Made by a program: the position numbers and the translations under genes
Assembly: GCA_019096155.1 (NCBI GenBank)
Contig: JAHCVI010000001.1
Span: 13,975,243 to 14,039,242, forward strand
Direction: 5' to 3'
From: Staphylotrichum longicolle
Taxonomy: Eukaryota; Ascomycota; Sordariomycetes; Sordariales; Chaetomiaceae
Length of the DNA: 64,000 nt
The notes under the pieces: generated by a model
Databases searched by the model: none
What the model saw: the letters and a program-made list of their open reading frames with translations, nothing else
What the model was told of the DNA's origin: nothing
In this document: positions 51,981 to 64,000 of the stretch, one piece after another
How positions within the stretch are numbered: the stretch's first letter is position 1
Layout: the number at the start of each line of letters is the position of its first letter

Positions 51981-54284
51981 GGCGACGTAAGAAATCGAGA
52001 TATGCACAGCACGGAGAAGGAGAGAAACACCAAAAAGAAAAGAAAAACTGAGAATATCGGATTCTGAGCCGACAAAGAAACGAAAAGATGGCAGAACGGG
52101 AGATGGACGAGCGAAACGAGAGGCACCCGCCAGAAATGAAGTATGAGGCCTCGAAATACCGGCAACTCGACCCGAGCCTGAATGTCCCCAACACAGGCTC
52201 AATACTGCCTGTGCGAGTGGTGAGGCCCTGCTGAAACAGAGATCCCCAGGAACCGCTGTCACGCATGAGATGGTGGACGGACGGCAGAATCAACCGGGCC
52301 AATGGCGAGGGGCACAACCACACAACTGAAGCCGCAGCGCATCTCGGGGTTGGTGTTTGAAAGGCTTCGACGCCGGCAGTCGCAGATCCGGGCCCTTGGC
52401 GCGGGATTGATCGCTGTCTTGGTGGCTGCTTCTATATCTGGAACTGGCTGCCACTGGGAGCTGTGAGAGATATGTAGTGGCCGGTGGCCCCTTGGTTTGA
52501 GTTTTGATGCTGCACCTGTGATGCTGTCCTTGGTTCAGGGCAGCGGCCATGGCCGACAGAGGCAAGGGTCATGGGGCAACAGACACACCAGACGTTTGAA
52601 CACTTGTTCGAAGGCAAAGTAGGCTGCGGCAGTTGCTGTTCGTGATGGATAGAATGTGAGGTTGGGAGTTGCCCAGGAGCCTCAGGAGCCTCAGATGTTG
52701 GAAGACTGCAGCATGCATGAACAGCAACAACAAGTGGGGAGAATCGAACACTTTTGAGTCGCGCTCTCGTGCTGTTGGACACAAGTTCAAACAGCTCTTC
52801 TTCCATTGTGCTACTTGACCCGAGATGGTTGAGCACGCCAATGTGAGAGGGCGAGCACACGCGGAGAGGAGGGAAGCTCTCGAGACTCAGGGAGTTGTTC
52901 TGGTGTGAAACTTGCCAGTTGCTTAGTTGCGTATCCCTGACCTCTTGGCGTTTCGGAGGTGAAGCTGCGCCAAGGTGGACCGTGCCATCAAGATGCCAAG
53001 CCAATACCCCAGCCCGAAATCGTGGGGTGAAATGCTTGAAGCCTGAGCGGCGGGAACCCACTGAAATTACCGCGGTGGACCACCTGGCCCAGCCGAGGTC
53101 CTCTGTCCGAGGCATCAAGAAGCGCAATCTCTCAGTCTCTCGATTGACCTCTCAGCAGTCTTCACCATCATCCGAGATTCACCAACCATCAGATTATGGA
53201 CAGGTTGCGCGCCCACACCCGAGCACTCGGGTATAGACTGGACGGACGGATCGCGACCTGACACTGGCAGTCGAAGACACTGACGTTGTGGATGACTCGG
53301 AGGGTTGCTTCGTCCCTGTTTTCACTCTGCAACGGAATCTGTGGATTTGACGGATCTTGGCCATCGACTTTTGGATGGAGCACAGTCTCGACGGTCCAGT
53401 GTTGACAGCACAAATGGCAGCGTTTCTCCGCACACCCCGCAATGCGGCATGGGATCCCCGCGTGCAACGCTCTCGCCAGTCAGTGGTCGCTGTCATCTTA
53501 GCATGCTGCTTTTCCGAGCTGCCCGCGCCTGTCATGCCCATGTGATGGCCAGTAACGGAAGTCGCGCCGCGCCCACTTTGCGGAGCGCGTCTCTCGGCAT
53601 GCCTGGGGCCGGATCCACCTGCTCGCCCAGTGGCCCGTCAGCGATTGCAAAAGCCCGGTGCCCTCCCCCATTTGATGCCACGGCCCCACCCCCGAAGCAT
53701 CCCAGCCGAGGCTGACTCTCGGTGCCGTCGGTCTTGAGGTACTCTGCGCTTAACAGTCTTCGGAGACCGTCCGGCGATGTCTTGATGAAATTGTGGGTTG
53801 CAAGAGAGATCTTGAGGCATACGTGTTGAAAATATTGTTTTATCTAAGAATATTTTTGCATTGGTCACGCAGTCTCTAAATTTGGTTTGGAGGAAAGTCG
53901 ACAAACCATGATGCAAGTTGGGCAGCGAGGTACCTGTCGGGAGCGTCCCCAATCCGGCACCTTGGCGACCGCGCCCAGCCTGGTTCATCATCCTTGTCGC
54001 ACTCGGCTCAAGACGATCCAGGGCGAGACCACATGCTGCCGAATGCCGACCCTGCGTGCGAAAAGGGGACGATCTTCCAGAAGTTGTGGCTTTTGTCTGT
54101 CTCTCGCTCGACATTTTCTCGATTACGCGGAGAAAACAAAATAACCACGTCGTGACGGCCCCGAGCTGAACCCTTCCCCCATCCTCTCTGTGCCCTCTCT
54201 CTTTGTAAAGCGCTGCCTCTCTCAGCGTCGCTCACGACCCCCGCTCCTTCGCAAGCCTCGACGACGACGCGCACCACAGCAGCC
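51981..54284. other. Intergenic, 2.3 kb
   Basis: The longest gene-free stretch before the acyl-CoA synthetase. Contains leader-like pyrimidine tracts near 54170-54230 and small AT-rich patches (53820-53880). No gene, tRNA or repeat family was identified. Confidence 0.45.
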
Positions 54285-56508
54285 ATGGCTCCCAGCAAGC
54301 AGGACACCAAGGCGTACATCCGGACGATTGCGACGCCGCCTCCCCCCGGCTCGCCGTACGCCCTCCCCATCCCCGGCACCGAGCGCCCGAACCGCACCCC
54401 CATCTACCGCCACTGGCGCTTCCAGAACGGCCCGCTGCTCGAGACATACGACCCGGCGCACCGGACCGTCCACGACCTCTTCGAGAACTCGCTTGCTCAG
54501 TACCCCAAGAACAGGTGCCTGGGATGGAGGCCCTGGAACCCCGCCACCAAGACGTGGGAGCCTAAGTATGTCTGGATCACATATGCTGAGGTCGCCGAGC
54601 GGAGGAAGAACTTTGGTGCCGGCATCGTCGAGCTGCACCACCGGATCGGCGTCAGGGAGGACAAGTATGCCGTCGGCCTGTGGGCGCAGAACCGCCCCGA
54701 GTGGCAGATCACCGAGCTGGCCCTGCTCTCGCAGTCGCTGTGGCCCGTCTCTCTGTATGAGACCCTCGGGCCCGAGGCGACCGAGTACATCATCAACCAC
54801 AGCGGCCTCACCGCGGTCGCCTGCTCGCTGCCCCACATCCCGACCCTGCTGAAGCTGGCGCCTCGCGTGCCCTCGCTCAAGATCATCATCTCGCTCGACG
54901 AACTGGACGCCGGCGAAATGGCCGGCCACTCCAAGCTGTCGCTGCTCAACGCCGCCGCCGCCAACGTCGGCATCCAGATCTACTCCATGACCGATGTCGA
55001 GGCCATCGGCGCGCGCTCCGGCCGCGCCATGCGCCCTCCCAAGCCCGACGACGTGCTCACCATCAACTACACCTCGGGCACCACCGGCGACCCCAAGGGC
55101 GTTCTCATCACCCACGCCAACGGCGTGGCTGGCATCAGCGCCGCCCGGTCCAACGAGACCGTCTTCGCGGGCGACGTGCACATCTCGTACCTCCCGCTTG
55201 CGCACATCTACGGCCGTATGGCGGACCAGACTGCGCTCGCCGAGGGCGCCAGCATCGGGTACTTCCACGGTGACATTACCACCCTGATTGAGGACATCAA
55301 GCTCCTGCGGCCCTCGGGCTTCATGTCGGTGCCCCGCCTGTTCAACCGCATCAATTCGGCCATCCAGGCGTCGACGATCCAGGCCGACGGCTTCAAGGGC
55401 ACCCTGTCGCGCCGCGTCATCGACACCAAGAAGGCCAGCATGAAGCTGACGGGCGGCAAGGCCACCAACAAGCACTTCCTGTACGACCGCATCTGGACCC
55501 CCAAGGTTCTCAAGGCGGTGGGTCTCTCGCGCGCCCGCACCATGGTCAGCGGTAGCGCCCAGCTCGACCCGGACGTCCACGAGTTCCTCCGAGCCGCTTT
55601 CGGCAACAACTTTGTCCAGGGCTTTGGCATGACCGAGACGTACGCCGTCGGCACCGTCCAGGTCCCCGGCGACTTCACCACCGGCAACATCGGCCCCCCC
55701 TGCCCGTCGGTCGAGCTGTGCATCGAGTCCGTGCCCGACTACGAGTACACGGTCGAGGACAAGCCGTACCCCCGCGGCGAGCTGCTCATGCGCGGCCCCA
55801 TCATCTTCAAGGAGTACTTCCGCAACCCCGAGGAGACGGCCAAGGCGATCGAGGCCGACGGCTGGTTCCACACGGGCGACATCGTCGAGGTCGACAGCAT
55901 GGGCCGCTTCAAGATCATCGACCGCAAGAAGAACGTGCTCAAGCTGGCGCAGGGCGAGTACATCTCGCCCGAGCGCATCGAGAACGTCTACATGGGCAGC
56001 ACCAACCTGATCGCCATGGCCTTCGTCCACGGCGAGCCCAAGGAGTCGTGCCTCGTCGGCGTCTTCGGCGTCGACCCCGTCCAGTTCGCGCCCTACGCCA
56101 GCAAGATCCTCAAGAAGAGCGTCCCCGCCGAGGACCCCGAGGCCCTCCGCCAGGCGGCCAACGACCCGCGCGTCAAGGGCGCCTTCCTCAAGCTGCTGGA
56201 CCAGATCGGCAAGAGCCACAAGTTCAACAGCTTCGAGAAGGTCAAGAACTGCTACCTCGACATTGAGCCGTTCACGATTGAGAACGAGCTGCTGACCCCC
56301 ACGTACGTTGATTCCCCTTTGTTCTCCCTTCCTTTCCTTCCTTCCCTTCCTTCGACACGCGAGAATAGAGGGTTCTTTTTACTGACATGCGACGAAACAA
56401 AACAGACTAAAGCTCAAGCGGCCCCAGACCGCGCGGGCGTTCCGCGCCGAGATCGACCGCATGTACGAGGAGATTGCCGCCCAGGCGGGCCAGAAGCCCA
56501 AGCTGTAA
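54285..56508 (+). CDS. Long-chain acyl-CoA synthetase (fatty-acyl-CoA ligase)
   Basis: Exons 54285-56302 and 56406-56508 (intron 103 bp), 706 residues. ANL-superfamily enzyme that activates fatty acids through an acyl-AMP. Motifs: P-loop YTSGTTGDPKG (262-272), LPLAHIYGRM, GFGMTETYAVG, the hinge and ribose-binding GWFHTGDI (526-533, Asp 532), FKIIDRKKNVLKLAQGEYI (the FACS signature). The second exon adds LKLKRPQTARAFRAEIDRMYEEI and ends in -PKL. This ending resembles a peroxisomal PTS1 but with Pro at -3, so targeting is uncertain. No signal anchor is seen at the N-terminus. Length and motifs fit Faa-type enzymes; peroxisomal Faa2-like rather than Faa1/4-like is my guess. Confidence 0.96.
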
Positions 56509-57834
56509 ATATCTGGTCATCGTTTATCCCCTCCGTCTTGGATCGATTGGGTAGCCACAGCCAGCCAATCTGGGCATTGGACGTATTTCTCTGCTTTTAT
56601 TTCGACAGGGTGGTGTTGTATATATACTACTGTAGAGGTAGATGTTTATTCGAGCGACAGTTTCATCATTCCCGCAGGCAGCTGTCTGTTTCGTGTCGTG
56701 GGTCGGTCAGCCAGCTGTCGTCGCACTGGAGACTTGACACACGATCGGCTTTGGACTAGGCAAGATCGCGCTGTCACGTGATACCGTATCATTGAGCTGC
56801 GGGACAGCGGGCCCGGAATCGTGGGTGTGGGGTCCTGAATGCTGCCATCTGCACGACACCCTGGGCCCTGCACCAACTGTGTAGAATCCCTTGGATGGCA
56901 CTGGGATTCGAGGCTCTGTTAAGATGCGTTTGGCAATGTGAAATGCGACGGAGAAGGGTGTAGAGTGATTCCCAGCAATGACTCTGATTCTGAACCCCAA
57001 ATGCTCTAAAAGCTAAACGGTACGATTTCCAAGAGGAAAACAACATCCGGCGGTTTGGTGAAGGGGGCTCTGAGCCTTTCTATAGGTATAAAAAGAACAC
57101 AAGCCTTGTTGTTAATAGATAAAAGAATCTTAGAGACCCACCGGTAGTTGTTTCTTGTACGATTGGAGAGAATGCTAATTCAGCAGCTCAGGCTCGCTTT
57201 TGGGGAAGGCAGGAAGCTAAGAGGACGACAGAGTATGACATGACCACAGAGTCTGAAAATGCTTTCTGAGGAAAACGAACCCTGATGAAGATGGATTCTG
57301 TCAAAGCAATATGTTCTCTTTGCGATAAATAAACTGGAAAGACATCAGGATTCCATACTGCTTTCTGCAGAAAGCGTAAAAGTTATAGAATGCATCTAGG
57401 AATATAAAATATACTATCCTATTAAAATACTATAAAGAATATTATTTACTTATTACTTTATTTTCTTTGTATTATAATATTATATAACTTAGATACTATT
57501 AAATTTAAAGCTTAAGTTGATTAGATAAGCTATGAAATAGAGTTTTAATATGATCTTATCAATGCACTAATCTGCTGACCCACTACCTTTCCCAGCTCTG
57601 GCCCGAACCACCTGCTAATTTAACTTCTGGCCAACATTACAAGGCCGATTCAATACAGCACAATCTGATGGAATCTAGGTACGTACACTGATCAGACGCG
57701 AAATAACGCGTCTATCATGTCTCTTCTGATCTAGCCCTCCTTCTGGCGGCATTCTGCGATTCTAGCATTGCCCTGCTTGGGCGAGTCGTACCGACCGCAG
57801 TAGGCGTTAGCCTTTTGGGTGCAGCGGCTTCGGA
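56509..57834. other. Intergenic, 1.3 kb, with an AT-rich island
   Basis: 57060-57570 is strikingly AT-rich, with long TA/AT strings (57395-57540), in a region otherwise GC-rich. This is the base composition left by repeat-induced point mutation (RIP) on old transposons, though no element ends or coding remnants are readable. The remainder holds 3' flank and promoter sequence. Confidence 0.6.
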
Positions 57835-60800
57835 ATGGGCTCTTTGATCACGACCACAGCCGCTCATCCTACCCACGTCCAAACTCACCAAATCGCAGCA
57901 CGACTCCCGCCAAGCGATGGAACACTATTGACCAGTCTGTCTAGGCCGGGCTTCTCGCCCCCGACTGCGGACCCGGCCGCATCGACCAGGGCTCCAGGCC
58001 TGCTGGAACCTCCTCTGAAAAGGATACGCCTCGACCCGATCAATACAGCAGACCGTCGCCAGTCCGAATGCCTGAGGAGGCAGGTTCTTCCACATGTTGA
58101 GTTCCAAGTCTCAGCGCTGCCGGCGGATAAGGTGAATCCACGAGCAGTTGGCAAGCAGGTGGGTGCTCTCCCTCGTTGCCCCTCCTTCTTGCGCACCCCG
58201 ATCGCCTTCTTTCAGCTTCTTATGTGCACTCTGCCAGGTCGTCGCCCTTTTGACTGGGCCTGAGTTTTTGGAAGAGTACTACAGGCGCGGGGATGGGACG
58301 ATCAGCGAGGAGTTCGAATCGAGGCTGGCGCACCTGGCAGCGTACCATGTGCAGTCGCTTGGTCGACGACTTGTATGTTCAGCTCACCTCTCAGACCGGT
58401 TCTTAACCGATAGTGAACAGAAGCTAACGCCGATTTCTCGGCTCAGATCAACCAGCTTGCTTCTCCTGGCTCAGTGTCGCCATTTCCGGCACCATCACCG
58501 CCCCCGCAGAGGATCAACACACCCGTTCCGGTCCCATATTATGCCCACTACCAGCCCGGGCCGACGCAGGCCGCCTCCGTCCCATCGACTGCCCCGTCGA
58601 CCGCATCTCGATATTCCAGCTCGCCGATCCCATTGCCCGCCATACCAGCCTACCCACCCACAAACGGACATGGCAGAGCCAACGGGACACAGCTGGGCTC
58701 GCAGCGATCCAGTCCGCCGAGACCACCTCCTGAAGTGATTGTTATTGACGACGATGACGATGACGATATCCCGCCCCGAGGGCCTACTCCTGTCAAAAAA
58801 CCTGGAGACACACGGCCTCCCGAACGCCCCGCAACCCCCCAGCCGAAGCCTGAACCACCAGTTCAGGTACCACCAGCTATCTCAACAACCCCCAAATTGG
58901 CAATCCGTCCTACACCATTTTCGTCCTCGGGACCAGTTGTCACCACACCTCCAGCTGCCCGTCATGTGTCGATCGTTCGACTATCTCCAGTTGGGCCAAA
59001 GGAGCCAGTTGTTGGCACACCTCCCACAACAGCCGCCCAGTCTCGAGTTACGACCCAGGCGCCGCCTATTATCGCAGCCCCTCTAGCCGCGCTATCGCAG
59101 CCAGCCACGGCCCCCTCCTCAATCACACCGAAGGGCTGGAAACCCGAGCCCGATACTTCGGCCGCTCAAGACCCCCTTACGACCCGGCCCAAGTCAGGTT
59201 GTAAATGGTTCTCCACGCGGCAGAGGCAGCCGTACTTGACGGCCGAGCAGAGGGCGTCGATTGTTGAGGCTGCTCAAAGTCCTCTGCAGCTGGATTCTCC
59301 TGATCTCGCCACTCCTCTCACCATTCATGTCGACTTCACGGCCGAGGAGATCAGGTACCTCGAGGTTCTGGCCAGACGAACACTCGTACCTTCGACTGAG
59401 AATCGTGGTAAAAGGGACGCCAGGAAAGCTCTTGTCAAGATTCTTAAGAAGAACAGAAGCTACATTCCAGCGATCCTTAATGCGTTCGTACAGGAAGCGA
59501 GGCTTCCTTCCCGGACGAGGGAGGACGTGAGCAATCTTTTCATCGATTTGGTTGCCCAGAAGACCAGGTCCGACTTGGCGGTCTTGTCGCTCGCCAGGGA
59601 CGATGACGACCAGCGCGGTGACGCGATCAGGTGGTCCCGTGTCCATTCTCTCCTCCTCGCGAGAGAGATCTCCGGACAGCGTGGGTTTGGCGCAATGAGA
59701 GCTTACCAACAGTTCAACAACGAGTTCCGGAAGGCCCATGAAGACTCACTCGAGAAAAGGGCTGAGTGGACAGGCTGTGCCGGAGACATTATGACCATCG
59801 TCTGGGTCTCCAACGATGGCTTCATTTGTGGGACCACCGAGCACTCGGATTCACACAACCAACAGTACAACAAGCCCGGCAATTTGGTCCTCGGCTCTTG
59901 CAGCGGCATGACCCTCCGTGCGTATCCCGAACATCGAATTGTTCGGCCTATCGTCGAGAAAGGGGAGAACTCTACCGACGCAATGATCCAAAGCCAAGAC
60001 CCCTGGCTGTACTCTTCCGTTGTAGCCTCCGACTACGACGCTGTTCACGATCGTGCCTTCACTTGCTCGTTTGACCGAACGGTCAAAATATGGAAGGTTG
60101 ACACTTCCGGGACCTCGATGCATGCCTTGGGAGAGTGGCAGCATGATGGTAACGTCAACTTTGTTGCCGCCTCAAAGCACGAGTCCGGAATGGTTGCTAC
60201 CGCGGCCGACGTTGCGACTCAGGCGATCCGCATCTACAACATCTACGAGCCAGATATCTCGCAAAGTCCCTTCCGAAGCTACTCATGTTCCCGCGTTACG
60301 GACGACAAGGGCAACACGGTGTCAACGGAGAAATGGGCTTACTACCCAGCGACAATGCAATGGGGCCTTGCCGACGGCGTCAAGCACCTGCTACTGGTTG
60401 GATACTCGCCGCGGAGTCGAACAGGCGACGACAATGACATTCCTCTGGAAAGGCGGGACTCCGGCGAACTCGTGCTTTGGGATGGCATCACCGGCGAGAG
60501 GTGGCAAGTCACCTCTGCAAGGACGCAAAACGTCTTCGAGGTCTTATGGCATCCCACACAGGAAAGCTTCATTGCAGCTACGTCGCCGTTGATCCAAGAT
60601 GTGGAGTCTAGGGTACGCACCCAGATCAGGATCTTCCGGCTGGCGGACAAGGATGAATTTGGCGTCAAGGCGTTCAGCCCGATAATGTCGTTGGATTGCA
60701 CAGCTGTGGATATCAACGAGCTGACGATCATGTAAGTCCTCCTTTATTTGTCATTTGACCTCCTACTAATTTTTCTCCAGGCCAAACAGCTATTCATTCT

Positions 60801-61702
60801 CCTACATCACAGCTGGCTGTACCGACGGGAAGACCTATGTATGGGATACTGCCCGAGGCGATAAGCCGATTCACATCCTCCGACATGGCGAGCCGGTCGA
60901 CGAATATCACGGAGACCGAGAACGAGAGGATGTAGGGGTCAAGTTTACGGCCTGGGGGACCACGCCCGATCGTTTTTATACGGGCTCCTCGGACGGGGTG
61001 GTGAAAGTCTGGAACGTCCGTTCCCTGGACAAGCCGCTAGTCCGGAATCTGCTCGAAGCCCCGGCTCCTATCACGGCCGGAATGTTCAGTCCTGACAAGT
61101 CAAGGCTCGTCGTGGGAGACGCGAGCGGCCGCGTCTTTGTCCTTTCTCTTCACGAAGAGAAGGAACAATCCCTATCGGTGACAAAGATCCCCGTACCTGG
61201 CGGGGGGTTCAGGACGCTCCGGCGCCCTCCTGCCGTTACCCCCCATCCGGATCCCCCACCACCGACTTACGACGCTGAAGGCCGCCCTATTATATCAGAC
61301 ACAGGGCCTTCTCTCGGCCGTTCTTATCTCGCCAACCAGCAGCTAGAGAGGCATCCCAACCCCACCATTGGGGTTGTACAAGGCCCTCGGTACCCCGAGA
61401 CGGGCCTATTCCGAAGGGACATGCACTTCAATGAAGATCCGAGCCAGCCACTACTTGCGCAGTGGGAGGCTATGCAGCAGGAGGCGTGGAAACCGTCGAA
61501 GCGGTTCTTGAGTAAAGGGCACGTGCAAAGGCTTGCACTGCGTCCGCTCAGAGAGGCACCTACCATTGGGTGGCTGCATACAAGGAACAGAGGGGTAGAT
61601 CTGGACGTTGAAGGATTGTCCGTGGAGACTAGACGTGAGCTCGAGAGGGAGGGAGTTGATTTTGGGTTGATGGGCGATTACCCTCTCAATGAGGAGGAGT
61701 AG
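57835..61702 (+). CDS. Large WD40-repeat nuclear-type protein (possible Raf1/DIM-9-like DCAF)
   Basis: Exons 57835-58158, 58238-58372, 58447-60731, 60781-61702 (introns 79, 74, 49 bp), 1221 residues. The N-terminal 440 residues are Pro/Ser/Thr-rich and disordered, with KRIRLDP and an acidic run (VIDDDDDDDIPPRG). A helical middle domain follows (EEIRYLEVLARRTLVP, RKALVKILKKNRSYIPAIL), then WD40-type repeats (FTCSFDRTVKIWKV, AAADVATQAIRIYNI, LVLWDGITGERW, AGCTDGKTYVWDT, YTGSSDGVVKVWNV, LVVGDASGRVFVLSL) and a conserved-looking tail (FRRDMHFNEDPSQPLLAQWE). The layout recalls the DCAF of the heterochromatin Cul4 complex (Neurospora DIM-9, fission yeast Raf1), but I cannot confirm this; it may be another scaffold. 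Start 57835 follows from the open frame and the VNPRAVGKQ/VVALLTGPEFLEEYY joint. Confidence 0.82.
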
Positions 61703-63104
61703 TTTGAGTTGGAGAGGCCATGTTATTGTCATAGGGTTAGCCAGGTGTTAGGAGTATATGCAACGTAACGAAACTACTTAAAAGCTTTAAATCTAAACTC
61801 GCCGTGTTCTACAGGTATCTAATAAATGCAGACTAGGTGTAGTTGCTTATACTTACCGACATCAATGTCAGTAGTCCATACTCTTTTATAGACTACATAT
61901 ACGTACATGTTGCGTTTAGATAATCGCACATGGCTCTGCTATAGGACTTCATTATTGGTCTAGGCTATGGAATGTATGCTTCTAGTCAAGTTAAACAATT
62001 AAACGTAGAAGCCAATTTATGCCCGGTACTGAACATAACGCATCGCCCCGTCTGTTCAGCCAAAAACCGCCATGCTGATTGCATGGCTAGAAATCGTAAA
62101 GTAGGAGAAGAGAGTGTATCACTTGTAAGTGGCAGGTCCTCTACCCCTGAGTGCAGGTATTGTTTTGCTCGACAAAAAAGTGGGTCACCCCTGAAAGTGG
62201 GAAAACAAGAGAAAAGTAAATAAGAGCCTTGTCTGACTGAAGCAGCTAAGCTCCTGCTACAATTGCCACTGTCTGAGTTACCAGGTATCTAAAGGATACA
62301 GATCCCCAGACGGCATTGGAGTCAGATACTAATGGGAAGATCCACGCGCAATTCGAGCCCCCAAGTAGCCCCCTCTCCTTTCATTCATCCCGCTTTTCCA
62401 GAGCAGATCTGTCATCACACGACTCACACCCAAGAGCATAATCACAATCCATTTTGTTCCATTCATTATTGCGCGCTTGGCCTTTACTATCACCGCCTAA
62501 GGTTCAAGCAAGCCGCGTCCGTGGCCGCGTCCACGCCCATCCATCCACCCCCTTCCTCTGCCAACGCCAACCTGCCCAAAGTGAAGAGTTGACCCAGGAA
62601 ATCGAATCCCATTCCCATCCCGCGTCCCTAAACCCAGGCAACCAACCAACCAATCGTTCCATCCCAAGCCAAGGCCCATAATCTGAGCGCTCGGAACTCG
62701 AGATGAAAAAGGGGAGGGGAAAGTATACAACCGACAACAATGACAAAGAAGATGGGGAAAGACAAATGAGAAGGCCATAAACGGGGATGGGGTGGATGGG
62801 TAGATGAGAATGTCCCGCCCTGAACCCTTTCATAAAAACACAAGATGGTGTGACTTCCGTCCGTTCCTTCGCCCCCTATCAACCTCAACGCCAGAACCCA
62901 ACCAGCCATCCCAGCCGCTCTCCATGCTGCCCAAACGGCTGGTTCTGTCAACCCTTGTTTTTGCCTTCCTTCACCATTCCTTCTTTCCCCTGTTCTACTG
63001 CTCAAGAAAACCCCAGATCATTACAAAGGCCGCCCCACATAAACCCCATGCACCCATCAAGACAGCGCAGGCTGACGGGCAGCTGCCGCTCTCCCGCCCC
63101 CAGC
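61703..63104. other. Intergenic, 1.4 kb
   Basis: Convergent 3' flanks. 61740-62330 is AT-rich; no transposon remnant or RNA gene can be recognised. Confidence 0.45.
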
Positions 63105-64000
63105 CTAAGGATTGGACGCGGCCGCGCCAAACGCAAAGTTGGGCGGGTAGTTGATCCCGTTGGGACCCATAGTGATGCCCGCGGGCAGGTCCATGACGAT
63201 GGGCTCGTCGCCGCCCTTGTCATGGTTTCGATCATCCCCGCCCCGCCTCTGGTCACGGCCTCCGCCGCCGTGGTGGTGCTTGTCGCCGCCGCCCCTGTGC
63301 CGCCACCGGCCACCTCCCTGGGGACCGCCGCCTCCCTGGGGGCCGCCGCCTGGACCAGGAGGGCCGCCGAAACCGCCGTTGCCGGGGCCGGCGGGCTCGT
63401 CTTCGATGCGCCGGCTGGACTTGGGCCCGTGGTTGCCGCCCTTGTCGGTCTGCATGCGGCGGCTGATGGCCTTGGACGAGACGCCGGCGCCGATCTCAAT
63501 GTCGGGTTCCTCGACGCAGAGGCCGCTGACGATGGGACGGCCGCCGGAGCCGCCAAAGGGGGCGGTCAGCATCCACTTGCGGTCGGCCTCGGTGAGCTTG
63601 TGGATGGGAATGATGCTGACGCCGCTTTGGTAGTCGCTGCAGTCGCGCGGGCCGAAGCCAACGCCCCATCTCGTCTGCATCACATGTGGTTAGTCTTGTA
63701 GAGAAAGTGGTAAGATAAAGAGTGCATACTCTAAGCTGGAAATCCTGGCTGCGAGCCTCCTCCATGCCGGCCTTGGCCCGCTCGGCGTCCTTGCGGTAGT
63801 ACATCTTGACGAAGGCATGTCGTTTGTCCTTGTTGACAATGCAGGTCTGGACTTGGCCAAAACGGCTAAAGATCTCCCGGAGTTCCATTTCGGAACAACT
63901 GCAAACAGTTAGTTCGTCATCTCTCTCGTCGCGGAAAAGATTGCCATGGGAGTGGCTGGAGGAACTCACGTTACACCGCCCACAAAAAGCGTCCGGCTGA
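63105..64000 (-). CDS. Nrd1/Seb1-type RNA-binding protein, C-terminal part (cut by window end)
   Basis: Partial: exons (in transcript order) beyond 64000 to 63970, 63898-63730, 63674-63105. The RRM is nearly complete: SRTLFVGGVTCSEMELREIFSRFGQVQTCIVNKDKRHAFVKMYYR, read across an intron (63899-63969), with RNP2 LFVGGV and RNP1 KRHAFVKMYY. After it come the conserved TRWGVGFGPRDCSDYQ, SIIPIHKLTEADRKWML, and GLCVEEPDIEIGAG, which together are diagnostic of the Nrd1/Seb1 family; then a Gly/Arg-rich RGG-like tail and PNFAFGAAASNP. These proteins use an N-terminal CID domain (outside the window) to bind the RNA polymerase II tail and direct transcription termination and 3' processing. Confidence 0.92.

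Noticed and set aside
52432..53127. 231-codon minus-strand frame in the large intergenic region
   Set aside because: No motif, and the frame runs through sequence without coding bias or splice signals.
54222..56219. 665-codon open frame antisense to the acyl-CoA synthetase
   Set aside because: Mirrors the GC-rich third codon positions of the true gene; no motifs of its own.
1..64000. CRISPR arrays, bacterial operons, prophage or plasmid features
   Set aside because: The window is plainly eukaryotic with spliceosomal introns; no direct-repeat/spacer pattern was seen.

Overview
The window is nuclear DNA of a filamentous ascomycete. Genes are GC-rich, many carry short introns (mostly 48-110 bp) with GTRNGT donors and CTNA(C/T) branch sites, and they lie 0.3-2.3 kb apart on both strands. 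The gene set points to Sordariomycetes. A HET-S homologue beside an NWD2-type NLR, closest in my memory to the Podospora anserina pair, makes Sordariales (Podosporaceae or Chaetomiaceae) most likely. This is inference; no species marker is present.

Layout, left to right. 0.1-6 kb: a broken YPI1 (phosphatase-1 inhibitor), a DUF726 lipase-like membrane protein, and a mitochondrial Gta3/GatC-like protein. 6.7-12 kb: a divergent NACHT-WD40 receptor and a HeLo-domain HET-S protein that share an amyloid signalling motif, the most interesting locus here. 12.8-18.8 kb: alpha-SNAP, a kinase/phosphotransferase relic, and RRP12. 19-23.6 kb: two convergent FHA-kinase paralogues. 24.5-27.5 kb: a frameshifted unknown gene, an intron-containing tRNA-Ser, and an orphan exon pair. 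27.8-35 kb: FAD oxidoreductase, COX11, the mitochondrial GTPase GEP3, and mitoribosomal mL61. 35.9-46 kb: PMT2 mannosyltransferase, a Rab4-like GTPase, a CTL/PNS1 choline-transporter-like protein, and a WW-domain protein. 46.4-52 kb: EMC7, O-acetylhomoserine sulfhydrylase, and a MARVEL-type membrane protein. 54-64 kb: an acyl-CoA synthetase, a large WD40 protein, and the 3' part of an Nrd1/Seb1-type RNA-binding protein cut by the window end.

Most genes are unrelated housekeeping functions with no operon logic. Several concern mitochondrial translation or respiration (Gta3, GEP3, mL61, COX11) or ER/Golgi membrane traffic and glycosylation (alpha-SNAP, Rab, PMT2, EMC7). The NLR/HET-S pair works as one unit: the receptor is expected to seed amyloid folding of HET-S, which then kills the cell by attacking the membrane.

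Assembly caution: at least eleven single-base insertions or deletions in short base runs interrupt otherwise conserved genes (YPI1, RRP12, the 24.5-kb gene, GEP3, PMT2, the WW gene, EMC7). They look more like uncorrected sequencing errors than decay. The reading frames given for these genes are therefore composites described by position.
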